Origin: Paucibacter sp. PLA-PC-4
Lineage (GTDB): Bacteria > Pseudomonadota > Gammaproteobacteria > Burkholderiales > Burkholderiaceae_C
NCBI RefSeq assembly: GCF_026241155.1
Contig: NZ_JAPFGP010000001.1
Location: forward strand, 62,001-126,000
Length of the DNA: 64,000 nt
Direction of reading: 5' to 3'
The first letter of the stretch is position 1. Each line of letters opens with the position of its first letter. The notes below the pieces were generated by a model, which saw only the letters and a list, made by a program, of their open reading frames with translations, had not been told where the DNA came from and made no database searches. The position numbers were made by a program, and so were the translations under genes. This document shows positions 42,457-50,724 of this stretch, in pieces.

Positions 42457-43956
42457 TCAAAACCTCGGCAGTTCGGGGAAGGCCAGCAGGCCCTTCTTGA
42501 CATGCATGCGACCGTACTCGGCGCAGCGCTGCAGCGTGGGAATCACTTTGCCGGGGTTCAGCAGCGAATGCGGATCGAATGCACGCTTGAGCGACAGCAT
42601 CTGCTCGCGCTCCTCGGTCGAGAACTGCACGCACATCGAGCCGAGCTTCTCGATGCCCACGCCATGTTCGCCGGTCACCGTGCCGCCCAACGCGACGCTG
42701 TACTCCAGGATTTCCGCGCCGAACAGCTCGCAGCGGTGCAGTTGGTCGGGGTCGTTGGCATCGAACAGGATCAGCGGGTGCAGATTGCCGTCGCCTGCGT
42801 GAAATACATTGGCGCAGCGGAGCTGGTACTTCTTCTCCATTTCCGCGATCGCCAGCAGGATGTCGGCCAGCTTCTTGCGCGGGATGGTCGAGTCCATGCA
42901 CATATAGTCGGGGCTGATGCGGCCCGAGGCCGGGAAGGCGTTCTTGCGGCCGCTCCAGAACTTCAGGCGCTGGGTCTCGCTGGCGCTGACCTCGCAGCGC
43001 GTCGCGCCACTGGACCACAGCACCGCCTCCATGCGGCCGATCTCTTCCTCCACCTCCTCTGGCGTGCCGTCGCTCTCGCACAGCAAGATCGCCTCAGCGC
43101 CCAGGTCGTAGCCGGCGTGGACGAAATCCTCCACCGCGGCTGTCATCGGCTTGTCCATCATCTCCAAGCCGGCCGGGATGATGCCGGCCGCGATGATGTT
43201 GGCTACCGCGTCGCCGGCCTTGCGGATGTCATCGAAGCTGGCCATGATGCAGCGCGCCAGTTGAGGCTTGGGCACCAATTTGACAGTCACCTCGGTGATC
43301 ACGGCCAGCATGCCCTCGCTGCCGACGATCAGGCTTAGCAGGTCCAGGCCGGCGGCGTCCAGCGCCTCGGAGCCGAACTCGACCGCTTCGCCCTCCACCG
43401 TGAAGCCGCGCACGCGCAAGACGTTGTGCAGGGTCAGGCCGTACTTCAGACAGTGCACGCCGCCCGAGTTTTCGGCCACATTGCCGCCGATGGTGCAGGC
43501 AATCTGGCTGCTCGGGTCGGGCGCGTAGTACAGGCCCAGGGGCGCGGCGGCCTCGGAGATGGCCAGGTTGCGAACGCCGCATTGCACCCGCGCGGTCCGT
43601 GCGCTGGGGCTGAGGTCGAGGATGCGGTTGAATTTGGCCAGCGCCAGGGTCAGGCCCATCGCATGGGGCAGGGCGCCACCGGACAGGCCGGTGCCGGCGC
43701 CGCGCGCCACCACCGGCACACCCAGGCGGTGACAGGTCTTGAGCACCGCCGCCACCTGCGCCTCGGTCTCCGGCAGAGCCACCGCCAGCGGGCGCTCGCG
43801 GTAGGCGGTCAGGCCGTCGCATTCATAGGGGACGGTGTCCTCGCCCTGCCACAACAGGGCATGAGGCGGCAGCACCTCGTTCAAGGCTGCCACCAGCTCG
43901 GTCTGACTCTGGGCGCGTGAGGTGGCAGATGGGGCGGAGCGGGCGGCGGCGTTCAA
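42457..43956 (-). CDS. glcD: Glycolate oxidase subunit GlcD (FAD-linked oxidase)
   Basis: 499 residues. The FAD domain (about 55-235) includes PVVARGAGTGLSGGALPHAMG and GGNVAENSGGVHCLKYG. The C-terminal oxidase cap has VFHAGDGNLHPLILFD and GTVTGEHGVGIEK, the active-site and flavin contacts of the D-lactate/glycolate oxidase family, ending with KRAFDPHSLLNPGKV. It oxidises glycolate (and often D-lactate) to glyoxylate. It is the first gene of the operon; the 91-base region upstream contains its promoter. A regulator such as GlcC is not in the window. Confidence 0.96.
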   Translation of the reverse strand: MNAAARSAPSATSRAQSQTELVAALNEVLPPHALLWQGEDTVPYECDGLTAYRERPLAVALPETEAQVAAVLKTCHRLGVPVVARGAGTGLSGGALPHAMGLTLALAKFNRILDLSPSARTARVQCGVRNLAISEAAAPLGLYYAPDPSSQIACTIGGNVAENSGGVHCLKYGLTLHNVLRVRGFTVEGEAVEFGSEALDAAGLDLLSLIVGSEGMLAVITEVTVKLVPKPQLARCIMASFDDIRKAGDAVANIIAAGIIPAGLEMMDKPMTAAVEDFVHAGYDLGAEAILLCESDGTPEEVEEEIGRMEAVLWSSGATRCEVSASETQRLKFWSGRKNAFPASGRISPDYMCMDSTIPRKKLADILLAIAEMEKKYQLRCANVFHAGDGNLHPLILFDANDPDQLHRCELFGAEILEYSVALGGTVTGEHGVGIEKLGSMCVQFSTEEREQMLSLKRAFDPHSLLNPGKVIPTLQRCAEYGRMHVKKGLLAFPELPRF

Positions 43957-44047
43957 CTGAGGTCTCCTTGGCGGCCGTCAACTGTAGCTTGCGGTGCGGG
44001 CCGCAGCTTGCGTGGAAGTTCGTACTGCTTTGACCGCAGCGCAGGCT

Positions 44048-44905
44048 TCAGAGGGGCAGCTGGAACCACAGCTCCTTGCGCTGCAGCGGTGTGGCCGCGG
44101 GCAGCGCCGGATTGGCCAGCTGCAGCTGGCGGCGCTGGGCCAGTCGGTGCCGCGCGGCCAGCGCGCCGAACTGCTGCTGAAATGCGCGCTCGAAGCTGCC
44201 GTCGGCCTGGGCTGCCTCCAGCCCCTGACTCAGATCGGCATGCAGCTGCGGCCGGCGCGGGCTGACGAAGAAATACAGCGCGGTGGGGTAGCGCAGTAGC
44301 AGATGCGGCTCGATCGCCAGGCCGCGGTCCGCATAGGCCTGGACTTCGCCATCGATCTCGATGATGGAGCGGGGCAGGTAGTCGACCACACCCTCGGCGA
44401 GCTGCGAGAACAGGCTCTGGAAATGACTGTGAGCGCGCACCCGCAGACCGTTGGCGCGCAAAATGGCGGTGTCGGGCCAGTCGTGCAGTTGGCCCGCGAC
44501 ATGGGGCGCCAGGTCTGCCAGGTCCTGCAGTGCGGCGAAGCGCTCGCGATCGCCGGCGCGTACCAGGGCCAGACGCCAGCCGATCAGGCCCCGTTCCAAC
44601 GGGATGCGGATCGGCAACAAGCGGCGCTCGCGCTCGGCAGTGGTCATGGTCCAGAACAGATCGATGCCGGGCTCGGGCCGGGCCAGTTCAATGAGCGAGC
44701 GGCTCTGCACCATGGGCCGCTCGCTCGCCTGCAGCCGGTAGCGGCGCTCGCAGCGCTCAAGCGCCAGCCGCAGCAGGGCCAGCACATAGCCGACCTGCGG
44801 TCCTTGCAGGCTCTCGTGCTGCGGATAGAGGATGCGCAGGTCTTCCGCGGCGACCGCCCCGCTCAGCAGGCCCATGCCGGCCAGCAGAGCCTGCCGCCGT
44901 TTCAT
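44048..44905 (-). CDS. Orphan periplasmic solute-binding-like protein
   Basis: 285 residues from ATG 44905, which overlaps the FIST gene stop by 4 bases. A short signal peptide (MKRRQALLAGMGLLSGAVAA) leads to a bilobal domain: LRILYPQHESLQGPQVGYVLALL, SRSLIELARPEPGIDLFW, and VVDYLPRSIIEIDGEVQAYADRG, resembling SBP_bac_3-like sensors. It has no transporter partner. It is the third such orphan protein here (with 10141 and 34194). Being coupled to a FIST sensor gene, it may present a ligand for signalling. Confidence 0.77.
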   Translation of the reverse strand: MKRRQALLAGMGLLSGAVAAEDLRILYPQHESLQGPQVGYVLALLRLALERCERRYRLQASERPMVQSRSLIELARPEPGIDLFWTMTTAERERRLLPIRIPLERGLIGWRLALVRAGDRERFAALQDLADLAPHVAGQLHDWPDTAILRANGLRVRAHSHFQSLFSQLAEGVVDYLPRSIIEIDGEVQAYADRGLAIEPHLLLRYPTALYFFVSPRRPQLHADLSQGLEAAQADGSFERAFQQQFGALAARHRLAQRRQLQLANPALPAATPLQRKELWFQLPL

Positions 44906-46068
44906 GATCGCATGAACACCGTCAGCACGCCGGTGTAGCCGTAAAGGTTGGCATGAGCGATCTCGCCGCCGGCGAAGAAGCCGACCAGGGGCACGTCGCC
45001 CAGGCCGTGCTGCACCCATTGGGCCTCGGCCGAGGGCGCGCCGAAGTGCGGGCCGCCGCGGCCGGCACAGCTGATATAGAGCGCGCCGGCGATAGCCGGG
45101 CCGCCATCGGCCGGTGGCTGCTCCTCGCCCTCGGCGCGCAGCTCGGTACAGATGCGCAGAAGATCGCGCCGCGCCGCCTCGGGATTGCGCTCGCAAAAGC
45201 TCAGACGCTGCCCGACCTGCAGCTGGTCGCCGATGGCTACGCCGCGCCGCCCCGGGTCTATGCCCACCAGATGGCGCACCAGCACCTCGGCGCCGTAGCC
45301 TCGCCCGGCGGACTTTTGCGTCTTGCCGACCGGGCTGATGCCGGCCAGGGTCTTACGAAAGCGCGGCAATGCCTCGCGCAGCTCGCCGGGCTGACTTAGC
45401 ACAGGCAGGGCCAGGTCTTGCAGCAGGCAGTCCAGCGCCGGCTGACCGTCCAGTTCCAGCAACAGATTGCCGTCGCATGCACTGATGCGGCGCTCCACGC
45501 CCAGCGGCTGGCAACCTTGACTGACCCGGGAGAGCACACGCAGGCCGGACCCGAAAGCCACGCCGGAGAGCCCACCGCGCCAGACGCCATCGGCCAGCTG
45601 AACGCCGCCATGCCGCCCGAGCGCCAGGCCGCCAAAGGCATAGGCACTGTCGGTCTGTGCGGCCAGCTCGGCGATCAGCTCCTGCAGATCCAGCGTCGCC
45701 GGGTCGGCATGCACCTGCAGCAGCTCGGCCGGCCAGCCGGAAAGCGGCCGGGTGCCGGAGAAGACGCGGAACTGATCGGCGGGCAGCTCGGCCAGCATCA
45801 GGGCCAGCGCCGGTTCATCGAAGTACTCCACCCCGCTGGCGCAGATGCCCGGCCCCGCTGCGCCGACCCAGGCCACGCCAGGCCAGCGCTGCCGCAGCTC
45901 GGCCAGCAAGGCCTCGGCCTGCGGCGCGAAGCCGTCGCAGAAATACAGCCATCCCAGGGTCGGCTGCAGACCGCTGGCCTGGCGCTGGGCTTCGATCTGC
46001 GCCGCCGCCAGCGCCAGGGCCAAATGGGCGTCGGGGTGGGTGGCGTGTGCGTGGGCAAAGGGTTTCAT
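44902..46068 (-). CDS. FIST domain small-ligand sensor protein
   Basis: 388 residues from ATG 46068; a TTG at 46077 is possible but less likely. FIST N domain (about 30-225): LGWLYFCDG, GVAWVGAAGPGICASGVEYF and AYAFGGLALGRHGG. FIST C domain (about 230-370): LPRFRKTLAG, FCERNPEAARRDL and ALYISCAGRGGPHFG, ending with VGFFAGGEIAHANLYGYTGVLTVF. FIST domains are thought to bind small ligands such as amino acids and often feed signal-transduction proteins. It starts 5 bases after the PhaM stop, in an apparent phaM-FIST-binding protein operon. Confidence 0.92.
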   Translation of the reverse strand: MKPFAHAHATHPDAHLALALAAAQIEAQRQASGLQPTLGWLYFCDGFAPQAEALLAELRQRWPGVAWVGAAGPGICASGVEYFDEPALALMLAELPADQFRVFSGTRPLSGWPAELLQVHADPATLDLQELIAELAAQTDSAYAFGGLALGRHGGVQLADGVWRGGLSGVAFGSGLRVLSRVSQGCQPLGVERRISACDGNLLLELDGQPALDCLLQDLALPVLSQPGELREALPRFRKTLAGISPVGKTQKSAGRGYGAEVLVRHLVGIDPGRRGVAIGDQLQVGQRLSFCERNPEAARRDLLRICTELRAEGEEQPPADGGPAIAGALYISCAGRGGPHFGAPSAEAQWVQHGLGDVPLVGFFAGGEIAHANLYGYTGVLTVFMRS

Positions 46069-46073
46069 CGGGC

Positions 46074-46694
46074 TCAAGGTTTGCGCGGGCGGGCGGCCGG
46101 CTTGGCGGCGGATTTCTTCTTCGCCGCTGGGCGGGCGGCGGCCTTCTTGGCCAGCGCCCCCGGCATCGCGGCGGTCTTGCGCAGGGTCTCGCCGGCGGCC
46201 TCGAAGCTCTGCTTGACCAGGGTGCCGGCCAGGTTCTTGGCGGCGTCAGTGGCGCTGTCCTTCATCGCGGTGGTCGCCAGTTGGGTGAACTGCTGGCTCA
46301 GCGCCGACCACCATTGCATCGGGTCCACGGCTGCCGCCGCTGCGGCGGGCTTCTCCTCGGCTTGCTGTTCGGGCTCCGGCTCGGCCTGGGCCTTCGGGGC
46401 GGCTACCTTCAAGCTGTCGCGCAGTTCGGTCAGTGGCACATTCATCGACTTCAGGGTCGACAAGGTCATGCGCTGCACCTCCAGGGCCTGGATGGTCGCG
46501 CCCAGCATGCGGGCGTTCTGCTCTAACCAGAACTGCACAGTGCGCAGTTCCTCAATGCGTTTTTCCAGCTCCTCGGGGTTCAAGGTCGGCGCCACCCACT
46601 GGCCCATGCCGGGCAGCGCGGCGCCGGCGTTCTTGACCAGGCCCTGCAGAAAATCGAAACCGGGGACAAACTTGGTGAAGCTGTTGTCGGCCAT
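46074..46694 (-). CDS. phaM: PhaM-type polyhydroxyalkanoate granule regulatory protein
   Basis: 206 residues from ATG 46694, with AGGAGA 5 bases upstream. The N-terminal half holds the PhaM pattern: NSFTKFVPGFDFLQGLVKNAG, LNPEELEKRIEELRTVQFWLEQNARML. The middle has VDPMQWWSALSQQF, and the C-terminus is a Lys/Ala/Pro-rich DNA-binding tail (AKKAAARPAAKKKSAAKP). In Cupriavidus PhaM activates the PHA synthase and links granules to the nucleoid. This protein suggests the organism stores PHA. The synthase genes are not in the window. Confidence 0.9.
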   Translation of the reverse strand: MADNSFTKFVPGFDFLQGLVKNAGAALPGMGQWVAPTLNPEELEKRIEELRTVQFWLEQNARMLGATIQALEVQRMTLSTLKSMNVPLTELRDSLKVAAPKAQAEPEPEQQAEEKPAAAAAAVDPMQWWSALSQQFTQLATTAMKDSATDAAKNLAGTLVKQSFEAAGETLRKTAAMPGALAKKAAARPAAKKKSAAKPAARPRKP

Positions 46695-46761
46695 GGAGTC
46701 TCCTGTCGGTGTTGTCCGGCCCATGGTACGCCGCCGCGCGCCCGCTGTGCCTGCTGGTTTA

Positions 46762-47250
46762 TCAGGGCGCCTCGATGCTCAGCACGCCGTCCTGCTGGAC
46801 AAAGCGCAGCCGCGACAGCATGTCCATGCCCAGCAGCGGCGCGCCCAGATCGGGCAACACGGTGACTGGCAGGCGCTGGGCCGAGACGCCGCCTTGCAGC
46901 TCGATGTCGGCACGAGCCCGGTAGCCCTGCACGACGCCGCCGGCAGTGTGCGAGCGCACCTGGCTCTCGGCTGTCAGGCCGGCACGTTCGGCCAGCGCCT
47001 GGGGCAGGGCCGTCGAGGTGGCTCCGGTGTCGACCAGAAAGTCCACCGTCACGCCGTTGACCTGGCCGCGCCAGTGGAAGTGGCCGTCCGGCGCGCGCTT
47101 GAGCAGGATGCGGCCCTGATGCAGCTCGATACTGCTTTGCTGGCGGCTGTGTTCGAGGCCCTTGACGCCCAGGAAGACCGCCAGCGTCACCAGCAGCCAG
47201 ATGGTGACCAGCTTGAGGCTGTGCGGTAGGTCCTTGTTGCTATTGCTCAT
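46762..47250 (-). CDS. Membrane-anchored retropepsin-like aspartic protease
   Basis: 162 residues from ATG 47250. A membrane helix (about 12-30, KLVTIWLLVTLAVFLGV) precedes a retropepsin-like domain with FLVDTGATSTALP and Asp74 in the DTG triad, then LLGMDMLSRLRF near the end. There is one catalytic Asp per chain, so it must dimerise, as in the clan AA aspartic protease family of Proteobacteria. It faces the periplasm. The substrate is unknown. It is divergent from the VOC gene with 42 bases between. Confidence 0.9.
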   Translation of the reverse strand: MSNSNKDLPHSLKLVTIWLLVTLAVFLGVKGLEHSRQQSSIELHQGRILLKRAPDGHFHWRGQVNGVTVDFLVDTGATSTALPQALAERAGLTAESQVRSHTAGGVVQGYRARADIELQGGVSAQRLPVTVLPDLGAPLLGMDMLSRLRFVQQDGVLSIEAP

Positions 47251-47292
47251 GCCGCTACGATGCCACGATTTTCGGACTCGACGAGGCAAGCG

Positions 47293-47706
47293 ATGCGCAG
47301 CATCTTCCATCTGGCTTTTCATGTGCGTGATCTGGACCAGGCGCGCGCCTTTTACGGAGGCGTGCTGGGTTGCCGCGAAGGCCGCAGCACCGCGACCTGG
47401 GTGGACTTCGATTTTTTCGGCCACCAGATATCGCTACATCTGGGCGAGCCCTTCGCGACCACGCGCACCGGCCATGTCGGCGAGCATCTGGTGCCAATGC
47501 CACATCTGGGGCTGATCCTGACCCTGCCCGACTGGCAGGCGCTGGCCGAGCGGCTGCAGGCGGCCGGCTGCGAGTTCGTGCTCAAGCCCCAGGTCCGCTT
47601 TGCTGGCCAGCCGGGCGAGCAATGGACGATGTTCTTCCTCGACCCCTCGGGCAATCCAATCGAGATCAAGGGCTTTGCCTCGCTTGAGGCGGTGTACGCG
47701 CACTGA
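47293..47706 (+). CDS. VOC family (glyoxalase/dioxygenase fold) protein
   Basis: 137 residues from ATG 47293, chosen because the conserved MRSIFHLAFHVRDLDQARAFYGGVLGC begins there and GAGG lies 7 bases upstream; 47260 is an alternative. Metal-ligand positions of the fold are seen at His near residue 9, and in SLHLGEP and NPIEIKGF (Glu near the end). The end EQWTMFFLDPSGNPIEIKGF is typical. Enzyme class and substrate are not predictable from the fold. It lies 30 bases before the ClC gene on the same strand. Confidence 0.9.
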   Translation: MRSIFHLAFHVRDLDQARAFYGGVLGCREGRSTATWVDFDFFGHQISLHLGEPFATTRTGHVGEHLVPMPHLGLILTLPDWQALAERLQAAGCEFVLKPQVRFAGQPGEQWTMFFLDPSGNPIEIKGFASLEAVYAH

Positions 47707-47736
47707 GGTCCCCCAAGGCTGTTAAGGTCGGTGACC

Positions 47737-49098
47737 ATGCGAGATGTGGAACCGGACTTTTGGCGCAATCTGAGGCTGGAGCTGGCAGGCGGCCGGCAGT
47801 GGCTGGATCGGGCCGTAGTGCTGGCCTATGCGGTGGCCACGGGTCTGGTGGTCGTAGGGTTCACGCTGCTGGCCGAGGCGGCCAGTCATGGCTTCGAGTC
47901 CTTGCGCAGTAGCCACGCCTGGGCCGCACCGGCGATGCTGGTCTGGACACCGGCGCTGACCGTGGCCGTGCTGTGGTGGACGCGCCGTTTCGTGCCGGGG
48001 GCGCTGGGCTCAGGCATTCCGCAGGTGGTGCGTGCGCTCGACGACGAACTCGCGCCCGAGCAGCGCAGCCGGCTGGTCTCGCTGCGCCTGTCCCTGCAGA
48101 AGATCGGTCTGGTGTCGGGCGGTCTGCTCGCCGGGCTGTCGATCGGCCGTGAGGGACCGACCGTGCAAGTGGGTGCCGGCGTGATGGCCCATGCAAAGCG
48201 CTGGCTGTCGCCGCAGGCAGGCATCGACAGCCATGACCTGATGGTGGCCGGCGCGGCTGCCGGCATCGCTGCGGCCTTCAACACGCCCCTGGGCGGGGTG
48301 ATTTTCGCGCTCGAGCAGCTCTCGCGGCGGCGCAGCAGTTCGCACAGCGCCCTGATGATTACCGCCATCGTGCTGGCCGGTCTGGTGGCGGTGTCGGTGT
48401 TCGGCAACCTGACCTACTTCGGCCGCCTGCGCGTGCAGCAGCTGGACTGGTCGCTGCTGTGGCCGGGCCTGCTCGTGGCGTTGGTCTCGGGTCTGGCCGG
48501 CGGGCTGTTTTCGCGCCTGATCATCGCGTCGATGCGCGGCCTGCCGGACCGCTTCAGTGCCTGGCGGCGCCTGTTCCCGCTGCGCTTTGCGGCCGGATGC
48601 GCCTTCGTGGTGGCCCTGATCGGCTTGGTGGCCGACGGCACGACGGCCGGTGCCGGCTACGCGCCGACCCGCGCCTTGCTGGAGGGCCAGCAGCCCGGCG
48701 GCGAGCCGGGGCTCTATACCTTGCTGAAGTTCTGCGCCACCTGGCTGTCGGCCTGGACTGGCGTGCCGGCCGGAGTGTTCGCGCCCTCGCTGACGATAGG
48801 CGCCTCACTGGGCAATGATGTGGCTTGGCTGACCGGGGTGCGCGGCGACGCGGCCATCCCGCTGATCGCGTTGGGTATGGTGGGCTTTTTGGCCGCCACC
48901 ACCCAGGGCCCGATCACCGCCTTCATCATTGTCATGGAGATGGTCTCGGGCCAGGCCATGGTGCTGAGCCTGATGGCCTGCGCACTACTGGCCAGCGGCG
49001 TGGCGCGGCTGGTCACGCGGCCCATGTATCTAGAGCTGGCGGTGCTGCTCTTTCCGCCCACTCCGCCGCCGCCTGCGCCGGAGCCGGCCCGCGCATGA
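47737..49098 (+). CDS. ClC-family chloride channel or H+/Cl- antiporter
   Basis: 453 residues from ATG 47737; a GTG at 47731 is also possible. The three anion-selectivity sequences are present: GSGIP (about 95), GREGPTVQ (about 140, with the gating Glu), and PAGVFAPSLTIGASLG (about 345). About 11 helices suit a ClC homodimer. There is no CBS domain; the C-terminus is a Pro-rich tail (PPTPPPPAPEPA). It moves chloride, or exchanges it for protons, across the inner membrane. Its stop overlaps the start of the symporter by 4 bases. Confidence 0.94.
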   Translation: MRDVEPDFWRNLRLELAGGRQWLDRAVVLAYAVATGLVVVGFTLLAEAASHGFESLRSSHAWAAPAMLVWTPALTVAVLWWTRRFVPGALGSGIPQVVRALDDELAPEQRSRLVSLRLSLQKIGLVSGGLLAGLSIGREGPTVQVGAGVMAHAKRWLSPQAGIDSHDLMVAGAAAGIAAAFNTPLGGVIFALEQLSRRRSSSHSALMITAIVLAGLVAVSVFGNLTYFGRLRVQQLDWSLLWPGLLVALVSGLAGGLFSRLIIASMRGLPDRFSAWRRLFPLRFAAGCAFVVALIGLVADGTTAGAGYAPTRALLEGQQPGGEPGLYTLLKFCATWLSAWTGVPAGVFAPSLTIGASLGNDVAWLTGVRGDAAIPLIALGMVGFLAATTQGPITAFIIVMEMVSGQAMVLSLMACALLASGVARLVTRPMYLELAVLLFPPTPPPPAPEPARA

Positions 49099-50681
49099 CG
49101 ACGCCGGACTGGCTGATTATTGTGGCCTACCTGGCGAGCACCCTGGGCCTGAGCGCCTGGCTGGCGCGCTCGCAGCAGACGGCTGCCGATTACTACGTCG
49201 GCGACCGGAGCATGCCCTGGTGGGCGCTGGCGATCTCGACCCTGGCCACACAGTCCTCGGCCAACTCCTTTCTGGGAATTCCGGCCTTCGTAGCCCTGGT
49301 GCCCGGCGGCGGGCTGACCTGGCTGCAGTACGAGCTGGCGCTGCCGCTGGCAATGGTCGTCGTGATGCTGGTGCTGGTGCCGGTGTTTCGCGGCTTGGCG
49401 CTGATCAGCGTCTATGAATATCTGGAGCGGCGCTTTGACCGGCCGACCCGGCTCGCGCTGAGCGCCGTCTTCCTGCTCTCGCGCGGCTTGGCCACAGGGG
49501 TAGCCCTGTATGCGGCGGCCGTGGTCGTGCAGGTCTGTACTGGACTGCCGTTGCCCTGGTGCGTGATGTTGATGGGCGGGCTGACGGTGGTCTACGACAC
49601 CATGGGCGGCATGCGTGCCGTGGTCTGGACCGATGTCTTGCAGATGGCCGTGCTGCTGGTGGGCATCGTGGTCTGCGGCTGGGTGGCCTGGGGTCAGTTG
49701 GACGGCGCCGCGGCCCTGCTGGCCGCTCACGAGCCGGCGCGGCTGGCCGCGATCGAGGCGGCCCATGGCCTGGGCGATGGCGCGAAGGCGCCGTTCTGGG
49801 GCTTTGTTGTCGGTGGCCTGGTGCTCTACATCAGCTACTACGGCGTTGACCAGAGCCAGGTGCAGCGCCAACTGGCGGCCCGCGATGTGGCCGGCGCGCA
49901 GCGCGTGCTGCTGTTCAACGGCCTGGCTCGCTTCCCGCTGACCCTGCTCTATGCCGGCCTGGGCCTGGCGGTCGGAGCAGTCTACTGGCAGAACGAGGCC
50001 TTGCGCTCGGCGGTGCCGCCAGGGCGACTGGACTATCTGATCCCGCGCTATATCGAGCTGTTCCTGCCGGCCGGTCTGCGCGGCCTGTTGGTCGCAGCGA
50101 TCCTGGCGGCCGCGATGTCCAGCCTCGATTCGGCGCTGAACAGCTTGTCGGCCGCGACCCTGCGCGACTTTGTCGAGCCCCACGTGGCGCCACGCCGCCA
50201 GTTGCTGGCCGGCCGGCTCGTGACCGTAGGCTGGGGCGTGCTGATCGTGGCTTTCGGGCTGACGGTAGGCGATCTGGCCAGCAGCGTGGTCGAGGGCATC
50301 AACCGGGTCGGTGCGTTGTTTTACGGCCCGCTGTTGGCGGCCTTTGCCTGCGGCATCCTGGATCGACGCACACGTGGCCCGGCCGTGCTGATGGGGGTGG
50401 CGGCGGGCTTGTTGCTGAACCTGGCGCTGGCGCAGTGGCTAGGCGCCCAGCTGTTCTGGATGTGGTGGAACCTCAGCGGCCTTCTGGCCGCCGTGGTGGT
50501 GACCTGGCTGGCCAGCCGCTGTATGGCGCCGCCGCGCCCCGAGCAGCTGGTGGGCACGACCCTGAGCACGGCCCAGTTGGCGCAGGGCCTGCGTGGTCAG
50601 CGCAAGCTCTATCTGTGGTTGCTGTGCTACGGTGCGCTCGCGCTGGGCGTGGCATGCTGGTTGGGCGTGCGCGCGGCCTGA
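49095..50681 (+). CDS. Sodium:solute symporter (SSS family)
   Basis: 528 residues with about 13 membrane helices. The family start reads LIIVAYLASTLGLSAWLARSQQTAADYYVGDRSMPWWALA. The SSSF sodium-site segments are AISTLATQSSANSFLG and ILAAAMSSLDSALNSLSAATLRDF, with Ser residues of the Na2 site. ATG 49095 lies in the ClC stop (ATGA). The solute is unknown; the Gfo/Idh oxidoreductase gene 43 bases downstream hints at a sugar or polyol, but this is loose context. Confidence 0.93.
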   Translation: MTTPDWLIIVAYLASTLGLSAWLARSQQTAADYYVGDRSMPWWALAISTLATQSSANSFLGIPAFVALVPGGGLTWLQYELALPLAMVVVMLVLVPVFRGLALISVYEYLERRFDRPTRLALSAVFLLSRGLATGVALYAAAVVVQVCTGLPLPWCVMLMGGLTVVYDTMGGMRAVVWTDVLQMAVLLVGIVVCGWVAWGQLDGAAALLAAHEPARLAAIEAAHGLGDGAKAPFWGFVVGGLVLYISYYGVDQSQVQRQLAARDVAGAQRVLLFNGLARFPLTLLYAGLGLAVGAVYWQNEALRSAVPPGRLDYLIPRYIELFLPAGLRGLLVAAILAAAMSSLDSALNSLSAATLRDFVEPHVAPRRQLLAGRLVTVGWGVLIVAFGLTVGDLASSVVEGINRVGALFYGPLLAAFACGILDRRTRGPAVLMGVAAGLLLNLALAQWLGAQLFWMWWNLSGLLAAVVVTWLASRCMAPPRPEQLVGTTLSTAQLAQGLRGQRKLYLWLLCYGALALGVACWLGVRAA

Positions 50682-50724
50682 GCGACCAAGTCAGCGAGGC
50701 GGCCCGACACAAGGAGTTGTTCAT

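Noticed and set aside
43986-44008. Hairpin with an 8-bp stem and one bulge between glcD and the binding-protein gene
   Set aside because: No T-rich tail on the strand that would need it, and such imperfect GC stems are common by chance in this DNA.
45418-47229. 603-codon plus-strand frame across the FIST, PhaM and aspartic protease genes
   Set aside because: It runs antisense to three well-recognised genes and has no coherent domain; it is a by-product of high GC content.
48714-50183. 489-codon minus-strand frame across the ClC and symporter genes
   Set aside because: The protein is His/Gln/Arg-rich without domain signature, and both genes on the other strand have clear family motifs.
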